From Microbispora siamensis (GTDB lineage: Bacteria > Actinomycetota > Actinomycetes > Streptosporangiales > Streptosporangiaceae), in NCBI RefSeq assembly GCF_016863095.1, contig NZ_BOOF01000001.1, positions 1-64,000 on the forward strand: 64,000 bases of DNA, in the 5' to 3' direction. Numbering within the stretch: position 1 is the first letter of the stretch; the number at the start of each line of letters is the position of its first letter. Position numbers and translations under genes: made by a program. The notes beneath the pieces are model-generated. The model was not told the origin of the DNA and did no database searches. It saw only the letters and a program-made list of their open reading frames with translations. Below, in pieces: positions 1 through 9,096 of this stretch.

Positions 1-160
1 CCTCCCCGTACACGTCCTCTATCAGGGCGTCCACGGAGACGATCCGCCCGCCCGCGACCAGCAGCCGGGCCAGCACGGTCCGCTGACGCGGCCCACCCAG
101 GTCGACGGTTGCGCCGTTCGCGTCGTAGACCTCCACCGGACCGAGAACACGGAACTCCAC
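1..160 (-). CDS. SARP-family regulator, N-terminus (partial)
   Basis: This is the first 53 codons of a gene reading leftward off the window. The translation starts VEFRVLGPVEV and continues through GPRQRTVLARLL and an IVSVDALIEDV segment. That is the opening of the OmpR-type winged-helix DNA-binding domain of SARP (AfsR/DnrI/RedD-type) regulators. The start is a GTG at 160 with a GGGAG ribosome site 7 nt upstream; no in-frame ATG lies nearby. SARPs usually activate antibiotic gene clusters by binding direct heptameric repeats. A phosphotransferase gene and a polyketide synthase lie next to it, so a pathway-specific activator is the natural inference. Everything after the first domain is outside the window, so it could be a short SARP or a large AfsR/STAND-type protein. 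Confidence 0.8.
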   Translation of the reverse strand, partial: MEFRVLGPVEVYDANGATVDLGGPRQRTVLARLLVAGGRIVSVDALIEDVYGE

Positions 161-324
161 CCCGAAACTCCCTGCGGTCGGCCCATCAGCCTCGCGGCCC
201 CTACGGGCTGGGAGAGTACGGTGGAGCTCCGCCGGATTCGTCCGCCGGACGGGTGATCGACACTCCTCCGCCGGACGTATGCCGCGCACGGGCCGGGGTG
301 GCGAGGGCCGCCATGCGAAAAAAC

Positions 325-1521
325 CTATCCGCAGGTTCGCCGCATGCTGTCGAGGGATTCGAGATCCTCCACCGCCTGGGACATCCGGGCGACGTTGATC
401 ATGCTGAACGCCTTGGGCTGCATCTCGGGCTGCAGCCGCGAGGCCCCGATGGTGAACAGCCAGAACGCCAGCCCATGGAACATCTGTCGACGGTAGGCCA
501 GCCAGGCCTCCCCGAAGGCCGGCGGCTCGCCGCCCGCCGCCTTCAGCTCGTCGAGATACAGTTCGAGGAGTTCACGCTCCCACGCCCTTCTGTCGTCCAC
601 CGTGAGGGCCGACGAGAGGGCGTACGCGACGTCGCCCGCCCACTGGCCCTTCGTCAGGCACTGCCAGTCGTACAGACCCATGGCCTTCTGCTCCGTGGCA
701 TACCAGTTGCCAATGTGGACGTCGGTGTGCAGGAGCGTCAGGGGCGGCCGCGAGTTCAGCGCGAGGGAGCGCATGAAGGATGGCCAGATCTCCGACCTGC
801 GCCGCAGGACGGATTCCGGCATGATCGTGTCCGACACCTTGACGCCGTTCTCCGTGACGCCGCGGAACCCGATCAGCTCGTTCAGGTTGACCTGGTACGC
901 CTCGGAGTTCTGCAGCCAGGGGAAATCGGCAGCCAGCCGGGGGCTGTCCCAGAAGGCGCCGTGGAGAGCGGCCAACTGGACCACCATGCTCTCGGCCATC
1001 TGCCGGTCCACGTACATCTCCGGATTTCCCGGCCGGGCGCCGCGGGTCGTCATCACGTCCTCGAGCAGGAACATCGAGCGCCAGGACCGCTCGTCGTAGG
1101 CCGCGTAGTAGCCGACGGGCGCCTCGATGGACAGGCCCGGCCGGACGAACCGGTAGAAGCGCGCCTCGCTGGAGACCGCCGCCGCGGGACCGACCAGCAT
1201 CCGCGAGAGCAGCTTCGAGGTGAACTTGGCGAACACGGCCTCCGGCAGGCCGGCCTTGCGCCCGGCCTCGTTGTACGACACGGTCATCGCCTGACGGGAC
1301 GTGGTCCCCTCACTGCCGGCGCCCCGCTCGAATCCGAGGACGCGGGCGCCCGGATGCTCCCGGCACAGGACGGCGGTGAGCCACTGCTCCGTGATGTCGT
1401 GGTAGGACCCGGGGATGTCCTCGGCGGTCGCCACGCGCGGCTTCGCGACCCGTTCCCGGAGGGTGTGGCCCGCGATGCGCAGCATCGATCCGGCCAGCCG
1501 TGCCTTCGCTGAAACGCTCAA
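325..1521 (-). CDS. APH/ecdysteroid-kinase-like phosphotransferase
   Basis: The 398-residue protein has the kinase-like fold of aminoglycoside phosphotransferases and EcKinase/CHK proteins. The catalytic loop reads LLHTDVHIGNWY (Brenner motif HxDxxxxN), followed about 13 residues later by LYDWQ, which carries the metal-binding Asp. Such enzymes phosphorylate small hydroxylated or amino substrates with ATP; the substrate here is unknown. The start is a TTG at 1521 with GAGGAG about 8 nt upstream; the ATG just before it reads into a stop. It is divergent from the polyketide synthase (355 bp between starts) and upstream of the SARP gene in the same direction. It could modify the polyketide or confer self-resistance, but this is inferred from position only. 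Confidence 0.8.
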   Translation of the reverse strand: MSVSAKARLAGSMLRIAGHTLRERVAKPRVATAEDIPGSYHDITEQWLTAVLCREHPGARVLGFERGAGSEGTTSRQAMTVSYNEAGRKAGLPEAVFAKFTSKLLSRMLVGPAAAVSSEARFYRFVRPGLSIEAPVGYYAAYDERSWRSMFLLEDVMTTRGARPGNPEMYVDRQMAESMVVQLAALHGAFWDSPRLAADFPWLQNSEAYQVNLNELIGFRGVTENGVKVSDTIMPESVLRRRSEIWPSFMRSLALNSRPPLTLLHTDVHIGNWYATEQKAMGLYDWQCLTKGQWAGDVAYALSSALTVDDRRAWERELLELYLDELKAAGGEPPAFGEAWLAYRRQMFHGLAFWLFTIGASRLQPEMQPKAFSMINVARMSQAVEDLESLDSMRRTCG

Positions 1522-1876
1522 TTCTCACTCCTCATGTCGAGGGCCGGCCTCCCTGCCGGGAGGCACGGTCGCTGCCGGGGTCAACCCTGTCCGCCTCTCG
1601 TTGCGGACGACTTGAAACGTCCGGCAGGACGCACCCGGTGCCGCGAGGCGGCCGGCGCCATGTGGCCGCGCTCGCAGACCACCCCCACAGGACCCGCCAA
1701 GTCAGCCGCAAGGTTCGCAAGTCGGGGGCAAAGGGCGGGTGTCATCGTTCGGTGCGCTGGGACCGCGAGGGATGCGCGTCCGCTCACGCGGCCGCGGCCA
1801 CTCCTCCGTGCCGCTCGTCAGGGACGCGGCGCGGGCTCTCGGCTCCCACCCGGAAGAAGCAACGAGGGACACCGCC
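1522..1876. promoter_or_regulatory. Divergent intergenic region with CAAG direct repeats
   Basis: This 355-bp gap separates the phosphotransferase start from the polyketide synthase start and must hold promoters for both. I see no gene in it. CAAG occurs three times in the same orientation at 1698, 1709 and 1718 (periods 11 and 9 bp). The first two resemble the spaced heptads bound by SARP regulators, and a SARP gene lies 1.5 kb away. The match is short and could be chance. Confidence 0.3.
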
Positions 1877-4800
1877 ATGAGCTCGAATCACGAAACCAGG
1901 CCTGCGCTGGAACCGATCGCCGTCGTGGGGATGGCCTGCCGGCTGCCCGGCGCCCGCTCCCCCGAGGAGCTGTGGGAGCTGCTGTGCCGCGGCGAGAACG
2001 CTATCTCCGAGATTCCCTCCGACCGGTTCCCGATCGAGGAGGTCTACGCCCCCGCATCCGGGGTGCCGGGAAAGCTCGCCTCGAAGTACGGCGGTTTCGT
2101 CTCCGGCATCGACGAGTTCGACGCGGAGTTCTTCGGCATCTCTCCCCGGGAGGCCGCGGCGACGGACCCGCAGCACCGCATGGTGATGGAGGTGGCCTGG
2201 GAGGCCTTCGAGGATGCCGGCCTGGTGCTGGAACGGATGCCTGAGCTGACCGGCGCTGTCTTCATGGGGGTCATCACCAACGACTACTGGGACCGGCAGT
2301 CGGGGGTGCTGGAAGAGCTCGACGTGCACACGGTCACGGGAAGCGCCAAAGGGGGCAACGCGGGCCGCATCTCCCACGCCCTGAACCTCACCGGTATGAG
2401 CGTGGCCCTCGACGCCGCATGCTCCTCCTCTCTGGTTGCCGTACAGCTCGCCGTCCAGTCGCTGCGGGCGGGCTCGTGCGATCTCGCCTTCGCCGGCGGC
2501 GTGAACGCCATCCTCACCCCTGATCACGGCATCGGGTTCTCCCAGGGCGCGATGATGGCCCTCGACGGCCAGTGCAAGGCGTTCGACGCCCGGGCCAACG
2601 GCTACGTCCGCAGCGAGGGCGTCGGCGTCCTGGTGCTCAAGACCCTCTCGCGAGCGCTGGCCGACGGGGACCGGATCCATGCCCTGATCCGCGGCGCGGC
2701 CGCCGGCAACGACGGGCACTCGGACGGTTTCATGGCCCCCCAGGTCCACGGACAGCAGGCCGCGCTGCGGGCGGCCTACCGCGACGCCGGTGTGGATCCG
2801 GCGAGCGTCGCCTATGTGGAGGCCCACGGCACCGGCACCAGCGTCGGCGACCCGGTGGAGATCGCCGCCCTGGACGGGGTGCTCGGGCAGGGGCGGCCGA
2901 AAGACCGCCCGCTCCTGGTGGGCTCGGTGAAGACCAACCTGGGCCACACCGAGGCCGCCGCCGGCGTCACCGGGCTGATCAAAACCGTGCTGTGCGTCAA
3001 GAACGGCTGGCTGCCGGCCAGCCTCAACTTCACCACGCCCAACCCCTCAATCGCATGGGACGAGATCCGGGTACGCGTGTGCGACCGGGGAGAGGTCTGG
3101 CCGCAGGAAAACCAGCCGCGCAGGGCCGGGGTCAGCAGCTTCGGCATCACCGGCACCAACGTGCACATCGTCGTCGAGGAGCCTCCGCAGACCACGCACC
3201 CGGACGAGAGCCGCGAGGGCGGCGACCGCCCCATGCTGCTGCCGGTCTCGGCCCGCACCCCCGGCGCCCTCACCGCGCTCGGGGCGCGCTACCGCGACCT
3301 CCTTCAGACGGCCTCGCTTCAGGACGTCGCAGCGGCGGCGGGAGTCCGGCGCACCCATCACGACCAGCGGCTCGCCGTGGTCGCCGTCACGGCCGAGGAG
3401 GCCGCGGCCAAGCTGGACGCGTACGCCGCGAACGGCCACGCGGAGGGCGTGTACACCGGCGAAGCCGACGAACTGGGCGGAGCGAACCGTACGGCGTGGG
3501 TGTTCCCGGGACAGGGCGCGCAGTGGGTCGGCATGGGCCGCGACCTGCTCGACCAGGAGCCGGTCTTCGCCGCGGCGATCGCCGACTGCGAGAACATGAT
3601 GCGCCGCTACGCCGACTGGTCCCTGACCGCCGAGCTCAGGGCGGATCCGGAGGCCTCCCGCCTCACCGAGATCGACGTGGCCCAGCCGGCGATCTTCGCG
3701 GTACAGGTGGCGCTGGCTCGCCTGTGGCGGTCGTGGGGCTTCGAGCCCGATGCCGTCATCGGGCACTCCATGGGCGAGGTCGCCGCGGCCCACGTTGCCG
3801 GAGTCCTCGACCTCGACGACGCCGCCCGGATCATCTGCGGCCGCAGCCGGCTGATCCGCGCCACCAGCGGTCGCGGCGCCATGGCCGCGGTGGAGCTGTC
3901 ACCCGAACGCGCCGAGGCGCTGATCGCGGAGCGCGGTGGCCGGGCGGTCCTGGCCGTGCACAACGGGCCGGCCTCCTGTGTGCTCGCCGGAGCAGCCGAG
4001 GAGATCGACGCCATCCTCCGCGACCTCGACGCCGAAGGCGTCTTCGGGCGGCGCGTGCAGGTGGACATCGCCTCGCACAGCCCGCAGATGGACCCGCTCA
4101 GGGAACCGCTCCTCGAGTTGCTCGCCCCCCTGCGCCCCCGGCAGGGCGACGTTCCACTGATCTCCACGGTCACCGGCCGATTCGTCGACGGGGCGAGCAT
4201 GGACGGGGCGTACTGGGTGGACAACCTTCGCGAGCCGGTGCTGTTCGCGGACGCCGTCCAGCATCTGGCGGGGTCGGGATTCGACACCTTCGTAGAGTTC
4301 AGCCCCAACCCGCTGCTCGCCCGGGCTGTCCAGCAGAACCTGCGTCACGCCGGCGGGGACGGGGTGGTCGTCACCGCGCTCACCCGCGACACCCCTGGCC
4401 GTACCGCCCTGCTGGAGGCCGCGGCCGAGCTGTACGTCAACGGCCGGGCCGTCGATTTCTCCCGCCTGCAGCCCCACCGTGGGCACCACGTGCCCCTCCC
4501 CTCCTACCCCTGGCAGCACGCGAGGTACTGGAAGGACCCGGTCAGGCGACCCGGAGTCGTCCGGGACGGCGGCGGCCACCCGATCATCGGCGCGGCTCTC
4601 ACGCTGGCCCCCGCCGACACCCTGGTGTGGGACTTCGACCTGGACACCGAGCGACTGCCCTACCTGCATCACCATCAAGTCCATGACATGCCGATGCTGT
4701 CCGGCACCGCCTTCCACGAGCTGGCCCTTGCCGCCGGGGAGGAGGCGTACCGCGGCCGGACCTTCGCCGTGGAGGATCTCCGCATCGAGCGCGCCGTGTT

Positions 4801-7255
4801 CCTCACGGCGGACGTCCCTCAGCGCCTTCAGGCCCGACTCGACCCGGCCGGAGCCGACCACACCCGCCGCTGGACGTGTTACCTCGCGGACACGACCGGC
4901 GAGACCACCGAATGGTCCCCCGTCGCCACGGCCCTTGTGTGTTCCACCAACTCCCCCGAGGAGGCCCCCTGGGAGGGCCGTCCCGACCTCACCTGTTATC
5001 CCTGGACGGTCGACGTGGGGGAGCACTACGCCGCGCTGCGCCGCCGGGGCATCCAGCAGACGGGCCCGTTCCAGGCGATCGTCGCCCTCCATCGCGCGGA
5101 GGCGGCCGTCGCGGCCGAACTGCGGCTCGACGCCAGCATCACCGCCGGCCTGGACCGCTATATGTTCCATCCGGCGCTGCTCGACGCGGCCCTCCAGCCC
5201 GTGATGGCCCTCCTCGACGACACCGGCGGTGCGCATCACACCTATCTGCCGGTGCGCACGACCCGGTGCCGGGCGCACCGGCGCCTTTGGGCAGGCACCC
5301 GTCTGTGGTCGACCGCCGTACGAATCTCCCCCGCGGACGATCCCGGCCTGGTGGAGTTCGACGTGCTGGTCAAGGACGACGAGGGCCGCGTGGTCGCGTC
5401 GGTCGACGGCTTCCAGATCAGGCGGCTCGACGAAGATCCCCCTGAGGTCACCGAGCGGAAGGCCGCCCGCCTGCTGTACGGAGTGGAGTGGGCGGAACTC
5501 GACCCCCTGCCCGATCCCGCACCCGGGCACGCTCCCTGGCTAGTCGTGAGCGACTCCCCCGTCGGCGCCGAACTGTGCGACTCGCTGGCCGCAGCGGGCG
5601 GAGAGCCGCTGCTGGTCCAGCCCGGCGCCGGCTACCGGAGGCTCGATCCGCGGCGGTGCGTGCTCGACCCGGCCTCCACTCAGGACTGGACGATGCTCAT
5701 AAAGGAACAGACCGCGAGCGGAGCCTGGCCCCCGAGAGCCGTCGTACGCCTGTCCGCCCCGCACTCCGGCGAGGGAGCGACCGGGCCGGAGGCACTGGCG
5801 GGCTCCTACGAGGTGCTTACGCTGGTCAAGGCACTGACGAGCGATCCGCAGGCCGCTCCCCGGCTCTGGCTGGTGACCACCGCCGCCCAAGCTCCCGACG
5901 GCATCGGGGACGTCGACCCCACGCACACCGCCGTGTGGGGCCTCGGCCGAGTGATCCCCTACGAGCACCCCGAACTGCGCTGCTCGCTGATCGACCTCCC
6001 CGGGAACCCGGACTCCGGCGTACTTCGCGCGCTCTCGGCCGAGATCAGGAATGACGGAACCGAGACCGAGATCGCTCTGCGGGGCGGCCGCAGGTATGCC
6101 GGCAGGCTCAGCCGCCGGCCGCTTCCCCCGGCGCGCCCGGTCCCCGTGCGGCCGGACGCGACGTACCTGATCGCGGGCGGCTGCGGCGGGGTGGGGCTGC
6201 TCACCGCCGATTGGCTCGTCCGGAACGGTGCGCGCCATCTGGTCCTGGTGGGCCGGAGCGGCGCTCCGGAGAGCGCGGCGGAGCAGATCGCCGCGATGCG
6301 GTCCGCCGGCGCGAACGTGCACGTCGCCGCGGCGGACATCGCCTCCCGGGAGGCGGTGGCGGATCTGCTGAACCGCATCGCACGGGACATGCCTCCGCTG
6401 CGGGGAGTCGTCAACTCCGCCGTCGTCCTCGACGACGGGACGCTGGCACAGCTGGATCACGCGCGCTTCTTCGCCCCCATGTCCCCGAAGGTGGACGGCT
6501 CGTGGAACCTGCACGAGCTCACCCGCCACCTGCCGCTCGACTTCTTCCTGATGTACTCGTCGGCCGCCTCCGTCATCGGCTCTCCCGGGCAGGGGAACTA
6601 CTCCGCGGCCAACGGCTACCAGGACGGGCTGGCCTGGCACCGCCAGTCCTGCGGGCTCCCGGCACTGACAGTCAACTGGGGACAGTGGGCGGCCACCGGG
6701 CAGGTCGCCAAGGCGAACAAGGACCTCCGGCTGAACGAGCGCGGCTTCGCCGGTTTCGCCCCTGCGGAAGCGCAGGCCGTCCTCGGCCGGCTGCTGTCCT
6801 CTCCGCACGCGCAGGCGTCGGTCATGTCGTTCGACCCCACCGCCTGGACCCACTACTTCCCGGCTCTGCGCACCTCGTCCCTCCTCCGGCACCTGGTGCA
6901 GGACGAGTCGCCGGACGCGTCCGCGGCCGACCTCGATCGGGCCGCCCTCGCCTGCCTCGGTGAGGAGGAGGCCGGGCAACTGATCGCGGCGTACCTGTGC
7001 AGGCAGGTCGCGGCCGTCGTCCAGTTGCCCGAGGAGAAGGTGGACCCGGCGCAGCGCCCGCACCGTCTCGGACTCGATTCCCTCATGGCGGTTCAGCTGC
7101 GCAACCGGATCGCGGCCGACCTCGAGATCAACGTGCCGGTGGCGGTCTTCCTGCAGCGGCGTACGATTGGCGATCTCGCCACCGTCGCCCTCGCCCATCT
7201 GCGGGAATCCGCAGTCACGCCACACAGCTCCGACCCGGCGGGCCCGGGCAGGTGA
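1877..7255 (+). CDS. Single-module type I polyketide synthase KS-AT-DH-KR-ACP
   Basis: A 1792-residue enzyme. The ketosynthase (about 10-435) has Cys182 in DAACSSSL, His317 in EAHGTGT and His357 in KTNLGH. The acyltransferase (about 540-860) has Ser631 in GHSMGE and a VDIASHSPQMD specificity region that matches neither the usual malonyl (HAFH) nor methylmalonyl (YASH) form. The dehydratase (about 900-1180) has His933, but the usual HxxxGxxxxP reads HQVHDMPMLSG; its second catalytic residue Asp1103 is in LLDAALQ. The ketoreductase has GGCGGVG at about 1434, an LDD motif at 1518-1520 (B-type stereochemistry) and Tyr1575. The carrier protein has Ser1735 in LGLDSL. There is no enoylreductase, thioesterase or N-terminal docking helix. 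The ATG at 1877 has GAGGG 8 nt upstream. Architecture and length resemble partially reducing iterative synthases, but whether it iterates cannot be told from the sequence. Confidence 0.93.
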   Translation: MSSNHETRPALEPIAVVGMACRLPGARSPEELWELLCRGENAISEIPSDRFPIEEVYAPASGVPGKLASKYGGFVSGIDEFDAEFFGISPREAAATDPQHRMVMEVAWEAFEDAGLVLERMPELTGAVFMGVITNDYWDRQSGVLEELDVHTVTGSAKGGNAGRISHALNLTGMSVALDAACSSSLVAVQLAVQSLRAGSCDLAFAGGVNAILTPDHGIGFSQGAMMALDGQCKAFDARANGYVRSEGVGVLVLKTLSRALADGDRIHALIRGAAAGNDGHSDGFMAPQVHGQQAALRAAYRDAGVDPASVAYVEAHGTGTSVGDPVEIAALDGVLGQGRPKDRPLLVGSVKTNLGHTEAAAGVTGLIKTVLCVKNGWLPASLNFTTPNPSIAWDEIRVRVCDRGEVWPQENQPRRAGVSSFGITGTNVHIVVEEPPQTTHPDESREGGDRPMLLPVSARTPGALTALGARYRDLLQTASLQDVAAAAGVRRTHHDQRLAVVAVTAEEAAAKLDAYAANGHAEGVYTGEADELGGANRTAWVFPGQGAQWVGMGRDLLDQEPVFAAAIADCENMMRRYADWSLTAELRADPEASRLTEIDVAQPAIFAVQVALARLWRSWGFEPDAVIGHSMGEVAAAHVAGVLDLDDAARIICGRSRLIRATSGRGAMAAVELSPERAEALIAERGGRAVLAVHNGPASCVLAGAAEEIDAILRDLDAEGVFGRRVQVDIASHSPQMDPLREPLLELLAPLRPRQGDVPLISTVTGRFVDGASMDGAYWVDNLREPVLFADAVQHLAGSGFDTFVEFSPNPLLARAVQQNLRHAGGDGVVVTALTRDTPGRTALLEAAAELYVNGRAVDFSRLQPHRGHHVPLPSYPWQHARYWKDPVRRPGVVRDGGGHPIIGAALTLAPADTLVWDFDLDTERLPYLHHHQVHDMPMLSGTAFHELALAAGEEAYRGRTFAVEDLRIERAVFLTADVPQRLQARLDPAGADHTRRWTCYLADTTGETTEWSPVATALVCSTNSPEEAPWEGRPDLTCYPWTVDVGEHYAALRRRGIQQTGPFQAIVALHRAEAAVAAELRLDASITAGLDRYMFHPALLDAALQPVMALLDDTGGAHHTYLPVRTTRCRAHRRLWAGTRLWSTAVRISPADDPGLVEFDVLVKDDEGRVVASVDGFQIRRLDEDPPEVTERKAARLLYGVEWAELDPLPDPAPGHAPWLVVSDSPVGAELCDSLAAAGGEPLLVQPGAGYRRLDPRRCVLDPASTQDWTMLIKEQTASGAWPPRAVVRLSAPHSGEGATGPEALAGSYEVLTLVKALTSDPQAAPRLWLVTTAAQAPDGIGDVDPTHTAVWGLGRVIPYEHPELRCSLIDLPGNPDSGVLRALSAEIRNDGTETEIALRGGRRYAGRLSRRPLPPARPVPVRPDATYLIAGGCGGVGLLTADWLVRNGARHLVLVGRSGAPESAAEQIAAMRSAGANVHVAAADIASREAVADLLNRIARDMPPLRGVVNSAVVLDDGTLAQLDHARFFAPMSPKVDGSWNLHELTRHLPLDFFLMYSSAASVIGSPGQGNYSAANGYQDGLAWHRQSCGLPALTVNWGQWAATGQVAKANKDLRLNERGFAGFAPAEAQAVLGRLLSSPHAQASVMSFDPTAWTHYFPALRTSSLLRHLVQDESPDASAADLDRAALACLGEEEAGQLIAAYLCRQVAAVVQLPEEKVDPAQRPHRLGLDSLMAVQLRNRIAADLEINVPVAVFLQRRTIGDLATVALAHLRESAVTPHSSDPAGPGR

Positions 7256-7259
7256 TGAG

Positions 7260-8124
7260 GTGCCGAAGAGCCGGCTCTCCGGCACCCGTACACGCCGACG
7301 CCGCCACCTCGTGCTCTCTTCCGGGGTGACCGCGGGCGACCCGCCCTCGTCGATCCGGCCGGCGAGCGGCCGGCACTGCCCGGCGTACGGGGAAGTGGCG
7401 TCGGCCGTCGTCGCCGACCCGGATCTGATCGGCCTGATCGACGGTCTCCCGGGGATGGAGCGCCACCCCAACCTGGTGCTGGCCGCGGCGGGTTTCCTCG
7501 GCGGGCCGCGGGAGGACGCCTCCCGTCTTCCCCGGTGGTGCGTGCGGCACTGGGACTCGCTGCGGGAGACGATCCTCACCCACCGGGTCCAGACCAACGA
7601 GGCCGGCCGGTGCGCGAGCCTGCTCCCGGCGCTCGCGTCCCTGCCGCGGCCCTCGCCCTCATCGAGGTCGGCGCCTCCGCCGGGCTGTGCCTCTACCCCG
7701 ACCGCTACCGCTATGACGATCTGCCGCCCGTCGGGCTCGTGGACAGCCCCGTCGTCCTGACGTGCCGCACGAACGGAAGGGTCCCGGTGCCCGAACGGGT
7801 GCCGGAGGTGGTGTGGCGGGCCGGCATCGACCTCGACCCGGTGGACGTTCGAGACGACCAGGCCCTGCGCTGGCTGGAGTGCCTCGTGTGGCCGGGCCTG
7901 GACGAGCGCCTCGAACGGCTGCGCGCCGCCGCTCGGGTGGCACGGGGGACCCGCCGCTCCTGGTGCGGGGCGACGCCGCCGAGCGCTCCCGACCCGGTCA
8001 CCCGGGCGCCAGGCGACGCGACGGTGGTGGTCTTCCACAGCGCGACCCTGCACTACCTGGATGCGGAGGCCCGGGACCGCTTCGGGGCCACCGTGCGGAG
8101 CCTGCCCGTCCGCTGGATCTCGAC
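7260..8124 (+). pseudogene. DUF2332 family gene, frameshifted
   Basis: A GTG five bases after the polyketide synthase stop opens a reading frame that matches DUF2332 proteins from about 7370: a DPDLIGLIDGLP region, then HPNLVLAAAGFL, then QTNEAGRCASLLPAL. One base appears to be missing near 7650, because ALIEVGASAGLCLYPDRY continues in another frame. A second shift near 7945 moves the DPPLLVRGDAAE segment into a third frame, and a compensating shift near 7990 restores the frame for DATVVVFHSATLHYL. Homology stops near RWIS at about 8120. Three shifts plus a lost C-terminus indicate a decayed gene rather than one sequencing error. Its function in living relatives is unknown. Confidence 0.75.
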
Positions 8125-8447
8125 GAGGGCTCGCCCTGGCTGCGCTCCATCCTGCGACCGGTACGTGCCGTCGTCGTACGTGCTGCAGTCCCGCGACGGG
8201 GTGCCACTGGACTACGTGCGCCAGCTCAACGCGCTCGCGCTCCGGCCGGACCTGGCCGTGCTCGTCACCGCCTACCCCGGCATCCTGGAGGACCGTCTAC
8301 GGGCCCGGGGTGCGCACTTCCGGTTCGAGCACGACGGATCATCCCGCGTCGAGGCCGGCATGTACGACGACCTCGCCGACGTGCTCGCCGAGGACGGATT
8401 CCCCATATGGCGGGTGGACACCGGTGACGATGCATGGCCGGATCCTG
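8125..8447 (+). pseudogene. Thymidylate-kinase-like C-terminal fragment
   Basis: In the same frame as the last DUF2332 piece, the translation changes to DRYVPSSYVLQS, then LRPDLAVLVTAYP, then RLRARGAHFRFE and a VEAGMYDDLADVLAEDGFP stretch. This matches the second half of dTMP kinase/deoxynucleotide kinase proteins: the DRY-SS-Q motif, the strand before the lid, and the RxxxRG lid. The P-loop half is absent. The piece is joined in frame to the DUF2332 remnant, so a continuous chimeric frame exists across the junction at about 8120-8150. It is probably a recombination scar. A functional fusion cannot be excluded but is unlikely without a P-loop. Confidence 0.6.
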
Positions 8448-8843
8448 CTGTGCCTGCGCCAGGGCACCGGCTACGCCGACGACCTGTACTGCCTGCCGTC
8501 CGGGCACCTGGAGCTCGGCGAGACCATCGTCGACTGCGCGGTCCGCGAGGCCCGCGAAGAGGTCGGCGTCGCGATCGACCCGACCGACCTCCGCCCGGCC
8601 ACCGTCGTCCACTACCTGTCCCCCGAGGGCCGCCCCCGTCTGGGTGTGTTCTTCGCGACCGACCGCTGGCCCGGGGAGCCGTACAACGCCGAGCCGGCCA
8701 AGTGCGGCGGCCTGGCGTGGCCCCGGGTCGACGAGCTGCCGGACAACACCGTGCCGTACACCGCCGCCGGCGTCGAGCTGTACCGGTCCGGCGTGAGCAT
8801 CGGCCTGCGCGGCTGGCCCGAACTCGTCGGCGCCACGGCGTAG
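8430..8843 (+). CDS. Nudix hydrolase
   Basis: The 137-residue protein has a complete Nudix box: GHLELGE, then seven residues, then REAREEVGV. Strands before it read GRILLCLRQGTGYADDLYC. Nudix enzymes hydrolyse nucleoside diphosphates linked to another group; the substrate is unknown. Relatives usually have about ten more residues before GRILL, so this gene may have lost its first strand where it joins the kinase-like fragment. The ATG at 8430 is the first possible start and overlaps that fragment in another frame; it has no good ribosome site. Expression is therefore uncertain although the domain itself looks intact. Confidence 0.65.
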   Translation: MHGRILLCLRQGTGYADDLYCLPSGHLELGETIVDCAVREAREEVGVAIDPTDLRPATVVHYLSPEGRPRLGVFFATDRWPGEPYNAEPAKCGGLAWPRVDELPDNTVPYTAAGVELYRSGVSIGLRGWPELVGATA

Positions 8844-8865
8844 CCCGCGCAACACGAAGAACAGC

Positions 8866-8890
8866 CCCGCTCTCCCCGGGGGAGAGTGGG
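8866..8890 (+). terminator. GC-rich hairpin after the Nudix gene
   Basis: The two arms 8866-8877 and 8879-8890 are complementary apart from one G-T pair, and lie 22 bp after the Nudix stop codon. There is no long T tract, which is common for actinomycete terminators. Confidence 0.5.
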
Positions 8891-9096
8891 CCCTCGTTTC
8901 TCCGGGCTCATCATGCGTGGCGAGGATGGATCGCCCACGCGACTGCAACTGCCCCCGGCGTACCTCGTGGTGCGGACCGTGCGGCCCGAGGTCTAATGGC
9001 GCGCACCTCGGGCCCCCGGGCATGGGTTTGTCATGGTTTAAGGTCGGTTGCTACGAGTATTAGAGACGTCCGAGACGCAGCGGTTAGGAGGCTCGG
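8891..9096. promoter_or_regulatory. Intergenic region with a possible SigB-type promoter
   Basis: No gene is seen here. At 9036-9060 the local GC content falls and the sequence shows GTTTAA, 13 bases, then GAGTAT. This resembles the GTTT / GGGTAT elements of actinomycete SigB-group promoters. It lies upstream of two very small genes and a STAS-domain gene piece of the kind that belongs to stress-sigma circuits, but the spacing and -10 element are imperfect. Confidence 0.3.

Noticed and set aside
2572-4686. Long open frame on the plus strand inside the polyketide synthase, and long frames on the minus strand at 3899-8053
   Set aside because: They overlap a fully conserved synthase, are Arg/Pro/Gly-rich and have no domain match. 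They are products of high GC at third codon positions.
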